A stretch of 33,612 nucleotides of DNA, taken from Nitrosomonas sp. Nm166. GTDB taxonomy: Bacteria > Pseudomonadota > Gammaproteobacteria > Burkholderiales > Nitrosomonadaceae. The notes below the pieces were generated by a model. It ran no database searches. It was given only the letters and a program-made list of their open reading frames with translations, and was not told where the DNA came from. A program made the translations under genes and the position numbers. How positions within the stretch are numbered: the stretch's first letter is position 1; each line of letters opens with the position of its first letter. The stretch is taken from NCBI RefSeq assembly GCF_900112825.1, contig NZ_FONE01000041.1, forward strand, positions 1 through 33,612, given 5' to 3'. This document shows positions 18,363 through 26,302 of this stretch, one piece after another.

Positions 18363-18726
18363 AACCTATTCAGCTTCACAGAATACGTAAAATTAGTATA
18401 AAAATTATCTTTTAAGTATGTTATTCAACGCACTTCAGATTTCGATTAGATCAGCTAAAATTAATTTAAAAAATGATTGTTGTTTTTATGCAACATCTGT
18501 TTATTATTGCCTTGACAGGGAAAAGCACCTTATATAAGCTGCGTTGTGGTCAAATATGACACACTTATATTTATTAAGCAATGTCAGCGGTAAGCGTTTG
18601 AATGAAAATTTTCCAACTATCAAAAGTTGCATTATTAATGATTAATGATCAGAGTTGGCACGCTCAACCAGAATTTCTTGCTGATAAGAGCAAGGTGACA
18701 AGTACTATTACTTCGAGGGGAAGATC
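18363..18726. other. 364-base divergent intergenic region upstream of the lipid operon
   Basis: Very AT-rich region between the leftward ABC-F gene and the rightward lipid operon. It holds a candidate sigma-70 promoter (18512-18538), a possible 42-codon reading frame (18602-18730) overlapping the next start codon, and a tandem ATTAATG repeat near 18635. The string TGGCAC near 18657 lacks a correctly spaced TTGC, so it is not a sigma-54 site. The rest shows nothing I can name. Confidence 0.5.
18512..18538 (+). promoter_or_regulatory. Candidate sigma-70 promoter for the sphingolipid-type operon
   Basis: A perfect -35 hexamer TTGACA (18512-18517) is followed, after a slightly short 15-base spacer, by TATAAG (18533-18538). 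Transcription from here would give a leader of about 180 bases before the TTG start codon at 18727. The short spacer is the main weakness. Confidence 0.4.
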
Positions 18727-18730
18727 TTGA
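18602..18730 (+). CDS. Possible 42-codon upstream ORF overlapping the acyl-AMP ligase start
   Basis: An ATG at 18602 opens a 42-residue frame (MKIFQLSKVALLMINDQ...) whose TGA stop at 18728-18730 overlaps the TTG start of the next gene in the sequence TTGA. The ribosome site is weak (GGTAAG). The peptide resembles nothing I know. The 4-base stop/start overlap is the kind seen in translationally coupled genes, and the downstream gene uses a rare TTG start, so a regulatory leader peptide is conceivable. Chance is a fair alternative. Confidence 0.3.
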   Translation: MKIFQLSKVALLMINDQSWHAQPEFLADKSKVTSTITSRGRS

Positions 18731-20544
18731 GTTCGACAATAACCCAGTTGAACGCTCCGCTAACGCAAGCGTTTGATTTTCAGCCTTCAAGCGAATTACA
18801 ATCAACACCGACACTTAATCCGCTAGCTCAGCGTCTAGCGGATTTTGATACCCTAACGAGTGCTTTAGAATACGCAGCAAAGGGGGTAACGGGATATAAC
18901 TTTTATGACGCTAAGGGTAACTTACGTTCGGTACTGCCATACAGTAAACTTAAACAAAATGCTTGGATTCTAGCTCAACGTTTATCTGGCTTTGATTTGC
19001 CCCGTGGTAGTCGGGTGGCGATCATTGCTGATACTTCTCCAGAATTTATTGAGCTGTTTTTTGCATGTCGTTATGCTGGGTTAGTACCTTTCGCAATGCC
19101 TATTCCGGTCAATCTTGGCAGTCATGCAATATATGTGCAGCAATTAAGAGGCATGCTTGAAAGCAGTCAAGCAAGTATTGCATTGGCGAATATCGACTAT
19201 ATTAGCTTTCTGGAAGAAGCTGTCGAAGGGGTAGCCTGTATACAGTGGGTAGGAACGTCAGAAAAATTAAGCAAGCTACCTGCGAGTAATATCGAATTAC
19301 AATCCAATCATCCTGATGAAACTGCGTACTTGCAATTCACATCGGGCAGTACACGCACTCCTAGAGGCGTAGTTATTACCGAACGAGCCTTAATGTGTAA
19401 TTTACAAGGCATTGTACGCAGTGGGCTGGAAATAAGACCCGATGATCGTTCTGCGTCATGGTTACCTTTTTACCATGACATGGGGTTGGTTGGGTTGGTT
19501 TTAGCGCCAATGGTTACACAAATTTCTGTTGATTATTTAGCAACGCGGGATTTTGCAATTCGGCCTTTACAGTGGTTACGTTTAATCAGTCGCAACCGTT
19601 GTACTGTCGCATTCAGTCAACCTTTTGGTCTTAAACTTTGTAGTTTACGGGTTAGAGAATCTGATCTTAAAGAACTGGATCTTAGTTGCTGGCGAGCTGC
19701 TGGTATTGGTGCAGAAATGATTCGACCAGAAACTTTAAGAAACTTCGCAGAAAAATTCGCATCGGCAGGTTTTGATGAGAATGCTTTTTTGCCTTGTTAT
19801 GGTCTTGCGGAATCAACCCTTGCGGTCACCTTTTCAAAAATCGGTAAAGGATGTAAAAGCATGCAAGTGGATAGCAAAACGCTGATTGATAAAAAAATGG
19901 CTGCTCGGTTGCAAGCTGATGGGCGTAAACAAAATGAATTTGTAAATTGCGGACGTCCATTGCCTGGACATATCGTCAAGATAATCGATGAGGATGGGCA
20001 ACAATTATCAGAAATGATGGTTGGTAGTGTTCTGGTGCATGGTAACAGCTTAATGACGGGCTACTATAACAATCCAGAGGAAACGGACAAAGCACTTAAA
20101 TCGGGTAACTGGTTAGATACGGGAGATATTGGATTTCTATTTGAAGGTGATCTGTTTATCACTGGGCGTCGCACAGATGTCATTATTGTAAATGGTCGCA
20201 ATATTCGTGCACAAGATATAGAGGAGTTGGCTGAACAGCAGCCAGAGGTCAGATCGCGCGAGGCTTCTGCATTTGGAATTAATAGTGAAGATGGAACCAC
20301 GACTATAGTGTTAGTCATTGAATGCAGGCTTACTTCTGTGACAGAACGTCAATCATTAACAACTCGATTGCAACAGCTTGTTTACATGGCCTTTGGAGTG
20401 AATTGTGTTGTTGAGTTGGTTCCACCGCATACTTTACCTCGGACTTCATCAGGAAAGCTCTCACGTTTTGCGGCAAGACAAGGCTATATTCAAAGAACAA
20501 ATCGGACGGGGCAATTGTCTTTTGTAGAAGCAGGTGACAGATAG
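18727..20544 (+). CDS. Fatty-acyl-AMP ligase / acyl-ACP synthetase (sphingolipid-type operon)
   Basis: An adenylate-forming enzyme expected to activate a fatty acid with ATP and load it on the acyl carrier protein encoded two genes downstream. Motifs over 605 residues: P-loop FTSGSTRTPRG (about 204-214), SWLPFYHDMGLVG (244-256; the PFYHD form is typical of fatty-acyl-AMP ligases), CYGLAEST, LDTGDIGF, GRRTDVIIVNGRNI and the C-terminal lysine motif RTSSGKLSR. The start is TTG with a strong GAGGGGA site 6 bases upstream, so I keep it despite the rare codon. It corresponds in type to the acyl-ACP synthetase of the Caulobacter sphingolipid locus. It ends 6 bases before the next gene. Confidence 0.88.
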   Translation: MSSTITQLNAPLTQAFDFQPSSELQSTPTLNPLAQRLADFDTLTSALEYAAKGVTGYNFYDAKGNLRSVLPYSKLKQNAWILAQRLSGFDLPRGSRVAIIADTSPEFIELFFACRYAGLVPFAMPIPVNLGSHAIYVQQLRGMLESSQASIALANIDYISFLEEAVEGVACIQWVGTSEKLSKLPASNIELQSNHPDETAYLQFTSGSTRTPRGVVITERALMCNLQGIVRSGLEIRPDDRSASWLPFYHDMGLVGLVLAPMVTQISVDYLATRDFAIRPLQWLRLISRNRCTVAFSQPFGLKLCSLRVRESDLKELDLSCWRAAGIGAEMIRPETLRNFAEKFASAGFDENAFLPCYGLAESTLAVTFSKIGKGCKSMQVDSKTLIDKKMAARLQADGRKQNEFVNCGRPLPGHIVKIIDEDGQQLSEMMVGSVLVHGNSLMTGYYNNPEETDKALKSGNWLDTGDIGFLFEGDLFITGRRTDVIIVNGRNIRAQDIEELAEQQPEVRSREASAFGINSEDGTTTIVLVIECRLTSVTERQSLTTRLQQLVYMAFGVNCVVELVPPHTLPRTSSGKLSRFAARQGYIQRTNRTGQLSFVEAGDR

Positions 20545-20550
20545 AAAAGC

Positions 20551-21465
20551 ATGTTGAAACTAGTAGCCGTAACAGGTGCTACTGGTTTCATCGGTAATGT
20601 ACTTGTACAAAAGCTGATTCAGAATGGATGGACAGTTCGAGCACTCACAAGGCTCAGTCGTTCTTCAGATAGTAAATCTCTCCAATGGATCCAGGGTGAT
20701 TTAGATAATTTAGCTGCCCTACGTCAACTGGTCAATGATGCAGCATATGTTATTCACTGTGCTGCAACAGTCAGAGGAAGTTCTTTCCAAGAATTTGCAC
20801 ATATCAATATTGAAGGCACCAAAAACCTTCTACGTGCTATTGCCGAGCAAAAGAATTATCCGCGCTTTTTGCTGATATCATCGTTAGCTGCAAGGCAACC
20901 TGAATTATCCTGGTATGCTCAAAGCAAGTATTTGTCTGAGCAACAGCTTTATCAATATTCTGATCAATTGCAATGGGCAATATTCCGACCCACGGCAGTT
21001 TATGGTCCTGGAGATAAGGAGTTAAAACCGCTCTTTCAAGCAATGTATCGTGGATTATTGCCCGTCGTTGGAAAAATCCATAATCGATTTGGGTTAATAC
21101 ATGTGTATGATCTGGTTGCAGCTATTCAAATGTGGCTTGCTTCCGATATGACAATCCATGGCATCTTTGAACTTGATGATGGTACGCCAGGTGGATATAG
21201 CTATCAGAGCCTGGCTAATTTAGCACAACGAGTATGGAAACGCCCTGTTCATTGTGTAGCTATACCGAATTTGCTGATGCGGAGTATCGCTTTATCAAAT
21301 CTGTGGCTTGCGCGCTTACTTCATTATTCACCCATACTTACCCCGGGAAAGGTTAATGAATTACAACATAGCAATTGGATATGTGATAATACGCCTTTAG
21401 CCGATGTGCTGCCTGCATGGCAACCGAGTATTCGCTTGCAGGATGTATTATCTGAAGTAATCTAG
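20551..21465 (+). CDS. NAD(P)-dependent epimerase/reductase, likely CerR-type ceramide/ketosphinganine reductase
   Basis: An extended short-chain dehydrogenase of 304 residues. The N-terminal Rossmann motif TGATGFIG is at 8-15, and the catalytic YxxxK is Tyr122-Lys126 in SWYAQSKYLSE, following LLISSLAA. The C-terminal part lacks sugar-epimerase hallmarks that I could identify. Enzymes of this kind beside a serine palmitoyltransferase-like gene act in Caulobacter as CerR, which reduces the 3-keto group of the ceramide intermediate. Substrate here is inferred from the operon only; a 3-ketoacyl or sterol-type substrate cannot be excluded. Confidence 0.82.
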   Translation: MLKLVAVTGATGFIGNVLVQKLIQNGWTVRALTRLSRSSDSKSLQWIQGDLDNLAALRQLVNDAAYVIHCAATVRGSSFQEFAHINIEGTKNLLRAIAEQKNYPRFLLISSLAARQPELSWYAQSKYLSEQQLYQYSDQLQWAIFRPTAVYGPGDKELKPLFQAMYRGLLPVVGKIHNRFGLIHVYDLVAAIQMWLASDMTIHGIFELDDGTPGGYSYQSLANLAQRVWKRPVHCVAIPNLLMRSIALSNLWLARLLHYSPILTPGKVNELQHSNWICDNTPLADVLPAWQPSIRLQDVLSEVI

Positions 21466-21494
21466 CTTTTAAATTAACTGCCTTAAATTAACTT

Positions 21495-21749
21495 ATGACT
21501 GAAAGTAATTACGATGAGATTATGCAATTACTCTGTGATCGGCTAAGTAGTTTAACTAATTCTGGTACTCAGATTACACCTGAAACTAATTTGATTAGCC
21601 AACTCTCGATTGACTCCATTAAACTGCTCAACCTGATTATGGAAATTGAGGATACTTTCGATGTTTCAGTTCCCATCAATGCATTAACAGATGTTCAAAC
21701 TGTTCGCGAATTAGCTGACTTGGTACACAAAATTAAATCCGCATCGTAA
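21495..21749 (+). CDS. Acyl carrier protein dedicated to the sphingolipid-type operon
   Basis: An 84-residue acyl carrier protein. The phosphopantetheine attachment serine is Ser41 in LSIDSIKLLNLIME, close to the DSL/DSI consensus, followed by the typical acidic helix EIEDTFDVSVP and a C-terminal helix VRELADLVHKI. It is not the housekeeping AcpP, whose motif is GADSLDTVEL. Its stop codon overlaps the start of the next gene (TAATG), so it is probably the acyl donor protein for that enzyme, charged by the ligase upstream. Confidence 0.92.
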   Translation: MTESNYDEIMQLLCDRLSSLTNSGTQITPETNLISQLSIDSIKLLNLIMEIEDTFDVSVPINALTDVQTVRELADLVHKIKSAS

Positions 21750-22942
21750 TGAATTTACTTGAAAAACTGGATGCATCCGCTGCGGCAAGAAAGGCACTGT
21801 TACCTGATGGCGTTGGGGCATTTGGTATTCCGATAGAAGAAGTGTATTCAGCTACTGAAGCGAGAATTGGGGATCGTCGTGTACTTCTGTTAGGGACTAA
21901 TAATTACTTGGGACTGACTTTTGCACCTGAATGTATCCGTGCAGCGCATGAGGCAATTGACAAGGAAGGTACCGGTACGACCGGTTCGCGGATGGCAAAC
22001 GGCAGCTATTTTGGTCATCGCGCGTTAGAAAGAGAATTTGCTGACTTTTATCAATGTAGCTACGGCATTGTCTTTACCACTGGCTATCAAGCTAACTTAG
22101 GCACCATTTCAGGCTTAGTGGGTCCTGGTGATACTGTATTGATTGATGGTGATTCCCATGCAAGTATTTATGATGGCTGTATTCTTAGTGGCGCAGATAT
22201 CATTCGCTTTAAACACAATGATATGGCTGACATGGAGAAACGATTGCGTCGATTGGGAAGCCGTGTTGAAACTACATTGATTATTGCTGAAGGAATCTAC
22301 AGTATGCTTGGCGATCAAGCGCCTTTAGCTGAAATCGTCAAATTAAAGAATGCTTACAATTGTATCTTACTGCTTGATGAGGCACATTCACTGGGTGTAT
22401 TAGGGGAAACCGGCCAAGGTTTAGTAGAAAAAACAGGTTTATTGAAAGAAGTTGATTTCATTACTGGTACTTTTAGTAAAAGTTTATGTAGTATTGGCGG
22501 GTTTTGTGTGAGTAATCATCCGCAGCTTGAACAATTACGTTACGTCAGCCACCCCTATATTTTTACAGCATCACCATCTCCGGCAACGATTGCTTCAACC
22601 CGTGCAGCCTTGGAATTGCTACGTAAAGGGAACCATTTACGTAAGCAATTGTGGAACAATTGTACGCAACTCTATTCATGTTTTAAAGAAACGGGTTACA
22701 CGCTCGGCCCGGATCCCGGTCCGGTAATTGCCGTTATTCTTGATACACCCCAACAGGCACTCCTGCTTTGGCAAAAGCTACTTGAACATAATATTTATGT
22801 GAATTTGATATTACCTCCGGCTGCTCCAGAAGGGAAATCGCTGGTGCGATGCAGCGTAAATGCTGCTCATACTGCAGAGCAGATGACCTATGTGGGAAAT
22901 ACTTTCTCCAAACTGTACAGCGTGGTATGTTCAAATCGCTGA
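21749..22942 (+). CDS. spt: Serine palmitoyltransferase-like alpha-oxoamine synthase
   Basis: A PLP-dependent enzyme (397 residues) of the alpha-oxoamine synthase family, which condenses an amino acid with an acyl thioester and releases CO2. The PLP lysine is Lys244 in GTFSKSLCSIGGF. The SKSxxSxGG form is typical of serine palmitoyltransferase; BioF and KBL usually have GTLGKA. His137 in DGDSHASIYDG should stack on PLP, and Asp210/His213 lie in LLLDEAHSLGVLGE. With a private ACP, acyl-ACP ligase and reductase in the same operon, the likely product is 3-ketosphinganine from serine and an acyl-ACP. A different amino acid or acyl chain length remains possible. Translation is coupled to the ACP gene. 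Confidence 0.85.
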   Translation: MNLLEKLDASAAARKALLPDGVGAFGIPIEEVYSATEARIGDRRVLLLGTNNYLGLTFAPECIRAAHEAIDKEGTGTTGSRMANGSYFGHRALEREFADFYQCSYGIVFTTGYQANLGTISGLVGPGDTVLIDGDSHASIYDGCILSGADIIRFKHNDMADMEKRLRRLGSRVETTLIIAEGIYSMLGDQAPLAEIVKLKNAYNCILLLDEAHSLGVLGETGQGLVEKTGLLKEVDFITGTFSKSLCSIGGFCVSNHPQLEQLRYVSHPYIFTASPSPATIASTRAALELLRKGNHLRKQLWNNCTQLYSCFKETGYTLGPDPGPVIAVILDTPQQALLLWQKLLEHNIYVNLILPPAAPEGKSLVRCSVNAAHTAEQMTYVGNTFSKLYSVVCSNR

Positions 22943-22952
22943 GTTCCTGGTG

Positions 22953-22984
22953 AGTAGAATAAGAGAGTTTTCGTATTACTTTTT
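22953..22984 (+). terminator. Weak AT-rich terminator candidate after spt
   Basis: AGTA-g-AATA (22953-22961) can pair with TATTACT (22974-22980) with one bulged G, and TTTT follows. The stem is AT-rich and imperfect, so it would be leaky; it may only attenuate read-through into the gene at 23004. Confidence 0.25.
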
Positions 22985-23003
22985 CTCTATCTGAGGCGCA
23001 GCC

Positions 23004-23654
23004 ATGAGAACAATGCGAATACTGAGGGTAGTATTAGTTTCGTTCTTCTTCCAAGAAAATGTTTTTGGAACAGCTATTGTATACAACGGATTTGAATGCC
23101 GAAGTGCGATCAGTGCCAATGACATTACTCCAACAGATATACCAGTCCAAAGCAGATTTGAGGTCATAGAAGATGTTGGCGATGGGGTATTTCGTTTAAG
23201 TCTGACTGGCGGTATCCCTCGTTTTATTAATAACAACCCTAACGTATGTATCGATAGCGCTACGGCTATCGGCTATTCTGGAATTCCAGATGTAGATGGT
23301 CTGCCTAAGCGACGGGAGTCGATTGATGCAACAGCTTATTTTAACGGGCGAGAGTTAGTGATCGTGGTCAGTTCAATGTTTACTGATTTGAGCGCTAGAA
23401 GGGAACCACTTTCATCATTTAATACGAGTCTAATACTTCCTATTACAAATACCTTAATTTTTCAGTTTAATCCCCAGGCATTCTTATTTAGCCTGAAAAA
23501 GATAATCCACAACCGGGGATTCACTCATACGAGTGGTGCAACAAACTCAATAATTCCGTTCCGAGAAACGGTATTGCCATCCTTTAACGAAATTCCACAA
23601 GATACTCCAAGGATATTAACGCCAGCGTCCAGCATTGAATATACCTTGGAATAG
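23004..23654 (+). CDS. Hypothetical probable exported protein
   Basis: I do not recognise this 216-residue protein. It starts with a short basic stretch and a hydrophobic core (RILRVVLVSFFF) with a plausible signal cleavage near residues 20-23. The mature part is polar, beta-rich looking, with two cysteines (Cys32, Cys82) that could pair outside the cytoplasm. A GAGG site 8 bases before the ATG supports the start; the ATG at 23013 is an alternative. It lies 61 bases after the serine palmitoyltransferase-like gene on the same strand, so it could share its transcript if the weak hairpin between them is leaky. Its composition resembles the flanks. Confidence 0.6.
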   Translation: MRTMRILRVVLVSFFFQENVFGTAIVYNGFECRSAISANDITPTDIPVQSRFEVIEDVGDGVFRLSLTGGIPRFINNNPNVCIDSATAIGYSGIPDVDGLPKRRESIDATAYFNGRELVIVVSSMFTDLSARREPLSSFNTSLILPITNTLIFQFNPQAFLFSLKKIIHNRGFTHTSGATNSIIPFRETVLPSFNEIPQDTPRILTPASSIEYTLE

Positions 23655-24102
23655 CCAGCCTTTGATTTTCTGAAAAATAGCTATTTTCTACGGATTTTCG
23701 CATATTGTTTTAATTTAGCGTTTGATCAATATGTGCTTAATTTGTCAGGTTATTTATTTATGAGAGAGATGATATTTTTGAAAATTTAGGATATGAAAAT
23801 AGCATCTTTGCGTTTGATGTTATGGGAAATGGCCGGGCGATAACGCTAAGATCTTATGGTCTCTTGATGAAGGTGCAGCTAGCAAGAATGAGGATTTATT
23901 CAGGAGTTTATGAAAATAATGCTTTCTCTCAGAAGAATACTTTAGCCATTGGTTTTATTCGGAAAGCTATCGTGAACATATCGCTAATAAATGGAAATTT
24001 GCTCAACATTTATGATAATCGTATGATACTGAATGATTTTCGTTCCAGCAAAAGACTATCTAAGCTTTCCAAACGCTTACTCGGGAGAGATATTACCCCG
24101 CA
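23655..24102. other. 448-base stretch with no confident gene
   Basis: A perfect 14-base palindrome AAAATAGCTATTTT lies at 23674-23687, close behind the exported-protein gene; there is no T-run after it. From 23741 one + strand frame is open to 24196, with its first ATG at 23822; the resulting 124-residue product has no recognisable domain, no ribosome site, and ends 94 bases inside the opposite-strand oxidoreductase gene. It could be a decayed or very divergent gene, or chance in AT-rich DNA. Confidence 0.5.
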
Positions 24103-25287
24103 CTATAAGAGTTCTGAGTCATTATTCTGGCTATTTTTGCTGGCTACTATTGGTTTGTGGGGGTTGAAATGCGCTATAAAAGCGCGATCAATATAATTTT
24201 TCCATAACCAGACCCATTTTCCAGAAGCAAATAAAGGACCCCATGCAGCGACAGCATGACGATTGCCTGTGGTTAATAAGCTTAAAAAGCGTTTCTGGGG
24301 TTTGAAAGCCAGCAGAGGGCGCTTTTCAAGCGCAGCAATAATATTGTTTGTCAATACAGAACCTTGGCGGACTGCATAAACGCCTGCTTTAGGCAATGGC
24401 CACGGGGTGAAAGCAGCGCAGTCGCCGACAGCAAATATATCCGGATGTGAGATGCTGCGAAGATATTGATCAACTCGAATAAAACCCTTATCACACTCTA
24501 ATCCACTTGCTTCTGGCCAGTTTTGTGCACCAGCATGAATAGTCCAAACAGAAAAATCATAATTCAGAGTAGTTCCACCCTCTAGCGTCAGTTGATGCCG
24601 GTCGATAGAAATGACGCGTTTTCCGCTGATAACAGTAATACCCAGTGTGTCTAAGTAATGTTTGAAAAACGCTTGTACGCGCTTATTATAAGAGTTTAAG
24701 ATATTTTGACTTGCGCCAATGAGCGTAAAGTCTGCCTGGATAGAAGTTGTATTGCAAAGTTTATAATGCATAGCCAATAATATCTCGATACCGGCAGCTC
24801 CGCTTCCAATAACTACGACTCGCTTTGAGCAATTTGATACAGAAGCTGTCTTAAGCCATTGCTGCCAATCCTGCAGAAATTGATTGATTGGTTTAATGGA
24901 ACAGCCATATGCAATGGCGCCTTTAATATCATACAGCGCAGGCTGAGAACCGATATCAATAGACAGCAAATCGTAATACTGATGCGAATATCCATGACAA
25001 TAGATTTTTTTTGCTACCGGATCGATGCGCTGAACTTCACTGCGAATAAACCGGACATTGGCCCAGCGACAAAGTTTCTGTAAATCAATGTGACAGTCTT
25101 CAAAAGTGTAATGACCGGCGATTAAGCCGGGCAGCATTCCAGAGTAAGGGGTTAGAGCTTCATTACTGATGAGTGTCACTCTGACGCCTGGAAGAGGGCG
25201 TCTTTTCAGTTTCTTGATAGCCGTAATATGACTATGACCACCACCGATTAAACAGATCTCTTTTTTATGAGGAGTTAGACCTATCAT
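24103..25287 (-). CDS. FAD/NAD-dependent pyridine nucleotide-disulfide oxidoreductase, SelD-N-terminal type
   Basis: A flavoprotein of the class found fused to the N-terminus of selenophosphate synthetase SelD in some organisms (TIGR03169-like), here as a separate 394-residue protein. The first dinucleotide motif is unusual, CLIGGGHSHI at about 12-21, where the HSH replaces the usual GxxG; this is typical of the class. The second is VVVIGSGAAGIE (about 157-168), and the FAD-binding HPDIFAVGDCAAF is near residue 290. There are no membrane segments. It may act as a quinone or sulfide-type oxidoreductase; the substrate is unknown. It is a lone minus-strand gene between the lipid operons, divergent from the lipoprotein gene; no selD is next to it. 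Confidence 0.82.
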   Translation of the reverse strand: MIGLTPHKKEICLIGGGHSHITAIKKLKRRPLPGVRVTLISNEALTPYSGMLPGLIAGHYTFEDCHIDLQKLCRWANVRFIRSEVQRIDPVAKKIYCHGYSHQYYDLLSIDIGSQPALYDIKGAIAYGCSIKPINQFLQDWQQWLKTASVSNCSKRVVVIGSGAAGIEILLAMHYKLCNTTSIQADFTLIGASQNILNSYNKRVQAFFKHYLDTLGITVISGKRVISIDRHQLTLEGGTTLNYDFSVWTIHAGAQNWPEASGLECDKGFIRVDQYLRSISHPDIFAVGDCAAFTPWPLPKAGVYAVRQGSVLTNNIIAALEKRPLLAFKPQKRFLSLLTTGNRHAVAAWGPLFASGKWVWLWKNYIDRAFIAHFNPHKPIVASKNSQNNDSELL

Positions 25288-25430
25288 TTATTCATTCAGA
25301 TTGCGTTATGATCAGAAAAGTGTGATAGTTCATGTCGCAGCATTATAAAGTTAGTTCTGTCACTATAAATAAAATTGTACATCTATGGCTTCCAGGACTC
25401 ACTTAAGTAAGATATTGAAAGTATTTTAGT

Positions 25431-25459
25431 TTGTCATTAAAGTGTGAGTTTCTCATGAT
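25431..25459 (+). promoter_or_regulatory. Weak sigma-70 promoter candidate for the lipoprotein gene
   Basis: TTGTCA (25431-25436) and CATGAT (25454-25459) are separated by an ideal 17 bases, 40 bases before the ATG at 25499. The -10 matches only four of six consensus bases, so this is tentative. Confidence 0.25.
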
Positions 25460-25498
25460 TAATGATTTTTAAATTTATTTACTTTATGGAGGGGAATA

Positions 25499-26053
25499 AT
25501 GAAATCTTGCAAGATCAGTACCTTAGTGTCTTATGCGATTCTTTTGTTATCTGTAGCACTGTTATTTGGTTGCAAGCCGATCTTCGAAAAAAAACCACTT
25601 CCCGGTAAGGAAAGCGAAAGCAAAGAAGCTGCACCTGCAGCACCAGCACCAGCACCAGCACCAACGGCGCCAGCACCAACTGCACCACCAGCACCAGCAC
25701 CTAGCACGTCTACACCTGCTGAACCTGTTACTAAAATTGAAGAGCTACAAAGTCTAGAGTCCACGGCAGGAACGCCTGATATGGCAAGTGCTCAGGAAGT
25801 TCAGCCAAGTCCTTCATCCACTAAAGCTCCAGCACAAGCAGCTGATGATGGGGGCGATGTTGTGAAAGCAACTCCCGCGATTATGCGCAAAGTACAACAA
25901 GCTCTTGTGGATGCAGGATTCAATCCCGGTCCAGTAGATGGTGTTAGCGGTGCTAAAACAGTCGCTGCTATCGAAAGTTTCCAAAAACAAAATAATATTC
26001 CGACAGGTAAATTAGACAAGAGAACGCTGCGTGCGCTAGGTGTTGATTTTTAA
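25499..26053 (+). CDS. Lipoprotein with C-terminal peptidoglycan-binding domain
   Basis: A 184-residue envelope protein. The N-terminus is a lipoprotein signal: basic MKSCK, a hydrophobic core and a lipobox ending LLFGC with the lipidated cysteine at 25. A flexible Ala/Pro linker follows (about 44-75, a run of AP repeats), then a PG_binding_1 domain at about 120-184 ([20 protein letters not shown] ... [20 protein letters not shown]). It should be anchored to a membrane and reach into the cell wall. A strong GGAGGGG site lies 6 bases before the ATG. No catalytic domain is present, so a structural or targeting role is likely. It is upstream of the hopanoid genes but separated from them by hairpins. 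Confidence 0.85.
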   Translation: MKSCKISTLVSYAILLLSVALLFGCKPIFEKKPLPGKESESKEAAPAAPAPAPAPTAPAPTAPPAPAPSTSTPAEPVTKIEELQSLESTAGTPDMASAQEVQPSPSSTKAPAQAADDGGDVVKATPAIMRKVQQALVDAGFNPGPVDGVSGAKTVAAIESFQKQNNIPTGKLDKRTLRALGVDF

Positions 26054-26083
26054 TGAATAAAAAGTAATTTTCTGATTTATCAG

Positions 26084-26114
26084 ATACACCAAGAGCTTAC
26101 AATTCTTGGTGTAT
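26084..26114 (+). terminator. Hairpin after the lipoprotein gene
   Basis: A perfect 11-bp stem, ATACACCAAGA (26084-26094) with TCTTGGTGTAT (26104-26114), and a 9-base loop, 30 bases after the stop codon. Only TT follows before G, so it is a poor Rho-independent terminator on paper; it may act as an mRNA 3'-end stabiliser or a bidirectional terminator. Confidence 0.5.
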
Positions 26115-26221
26115 TTGTCAGTACATAAAATCATCAAATTCCTTATTCTTGAATAAAATAATGCGTCTGTCTGATTAACTAAATTGGCTATCTGTATTTT
26201 TGGATGATTTAAAAATATTTG

Positions 26222-26246
26222 CTATAGAGGAAGTCATGCTCTATAG
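26222..26246 (+). repeat. Perfect 8-bp inverted repeat upstream of hpnH
   Basis: CTATAGAG (26222-26229) and CTCTATAG (26239-26246) are exact inverted repeats around a 9-base spacer. It could be an RNA hairpin or a dimeric operator. No T-run follows. Confidence 0.45.
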
Positions 26247-26302
26247 TTAAGTACTTAAATAAAAGCAGTTTCAAGCTTTTTCAGATAATTGCAGGAATTT
26301 AT

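Noticed and set aside
18654..18700. TGGCAC followed by TTGC as a possible sigma-54 promoter before the acyl-AMP ligase
   Set aside because: The two elements are 16 bases apart instead of 5, so they cannot form a sigma-54 promoter.
25630..25720. Short tandem repeat (GCACCA-like) as a microsatellite or CRISPR-like array
   Set aside because: It is the Ala/Pro linker coding region of the lipoprotein; there are no spacers and the units are irregular.
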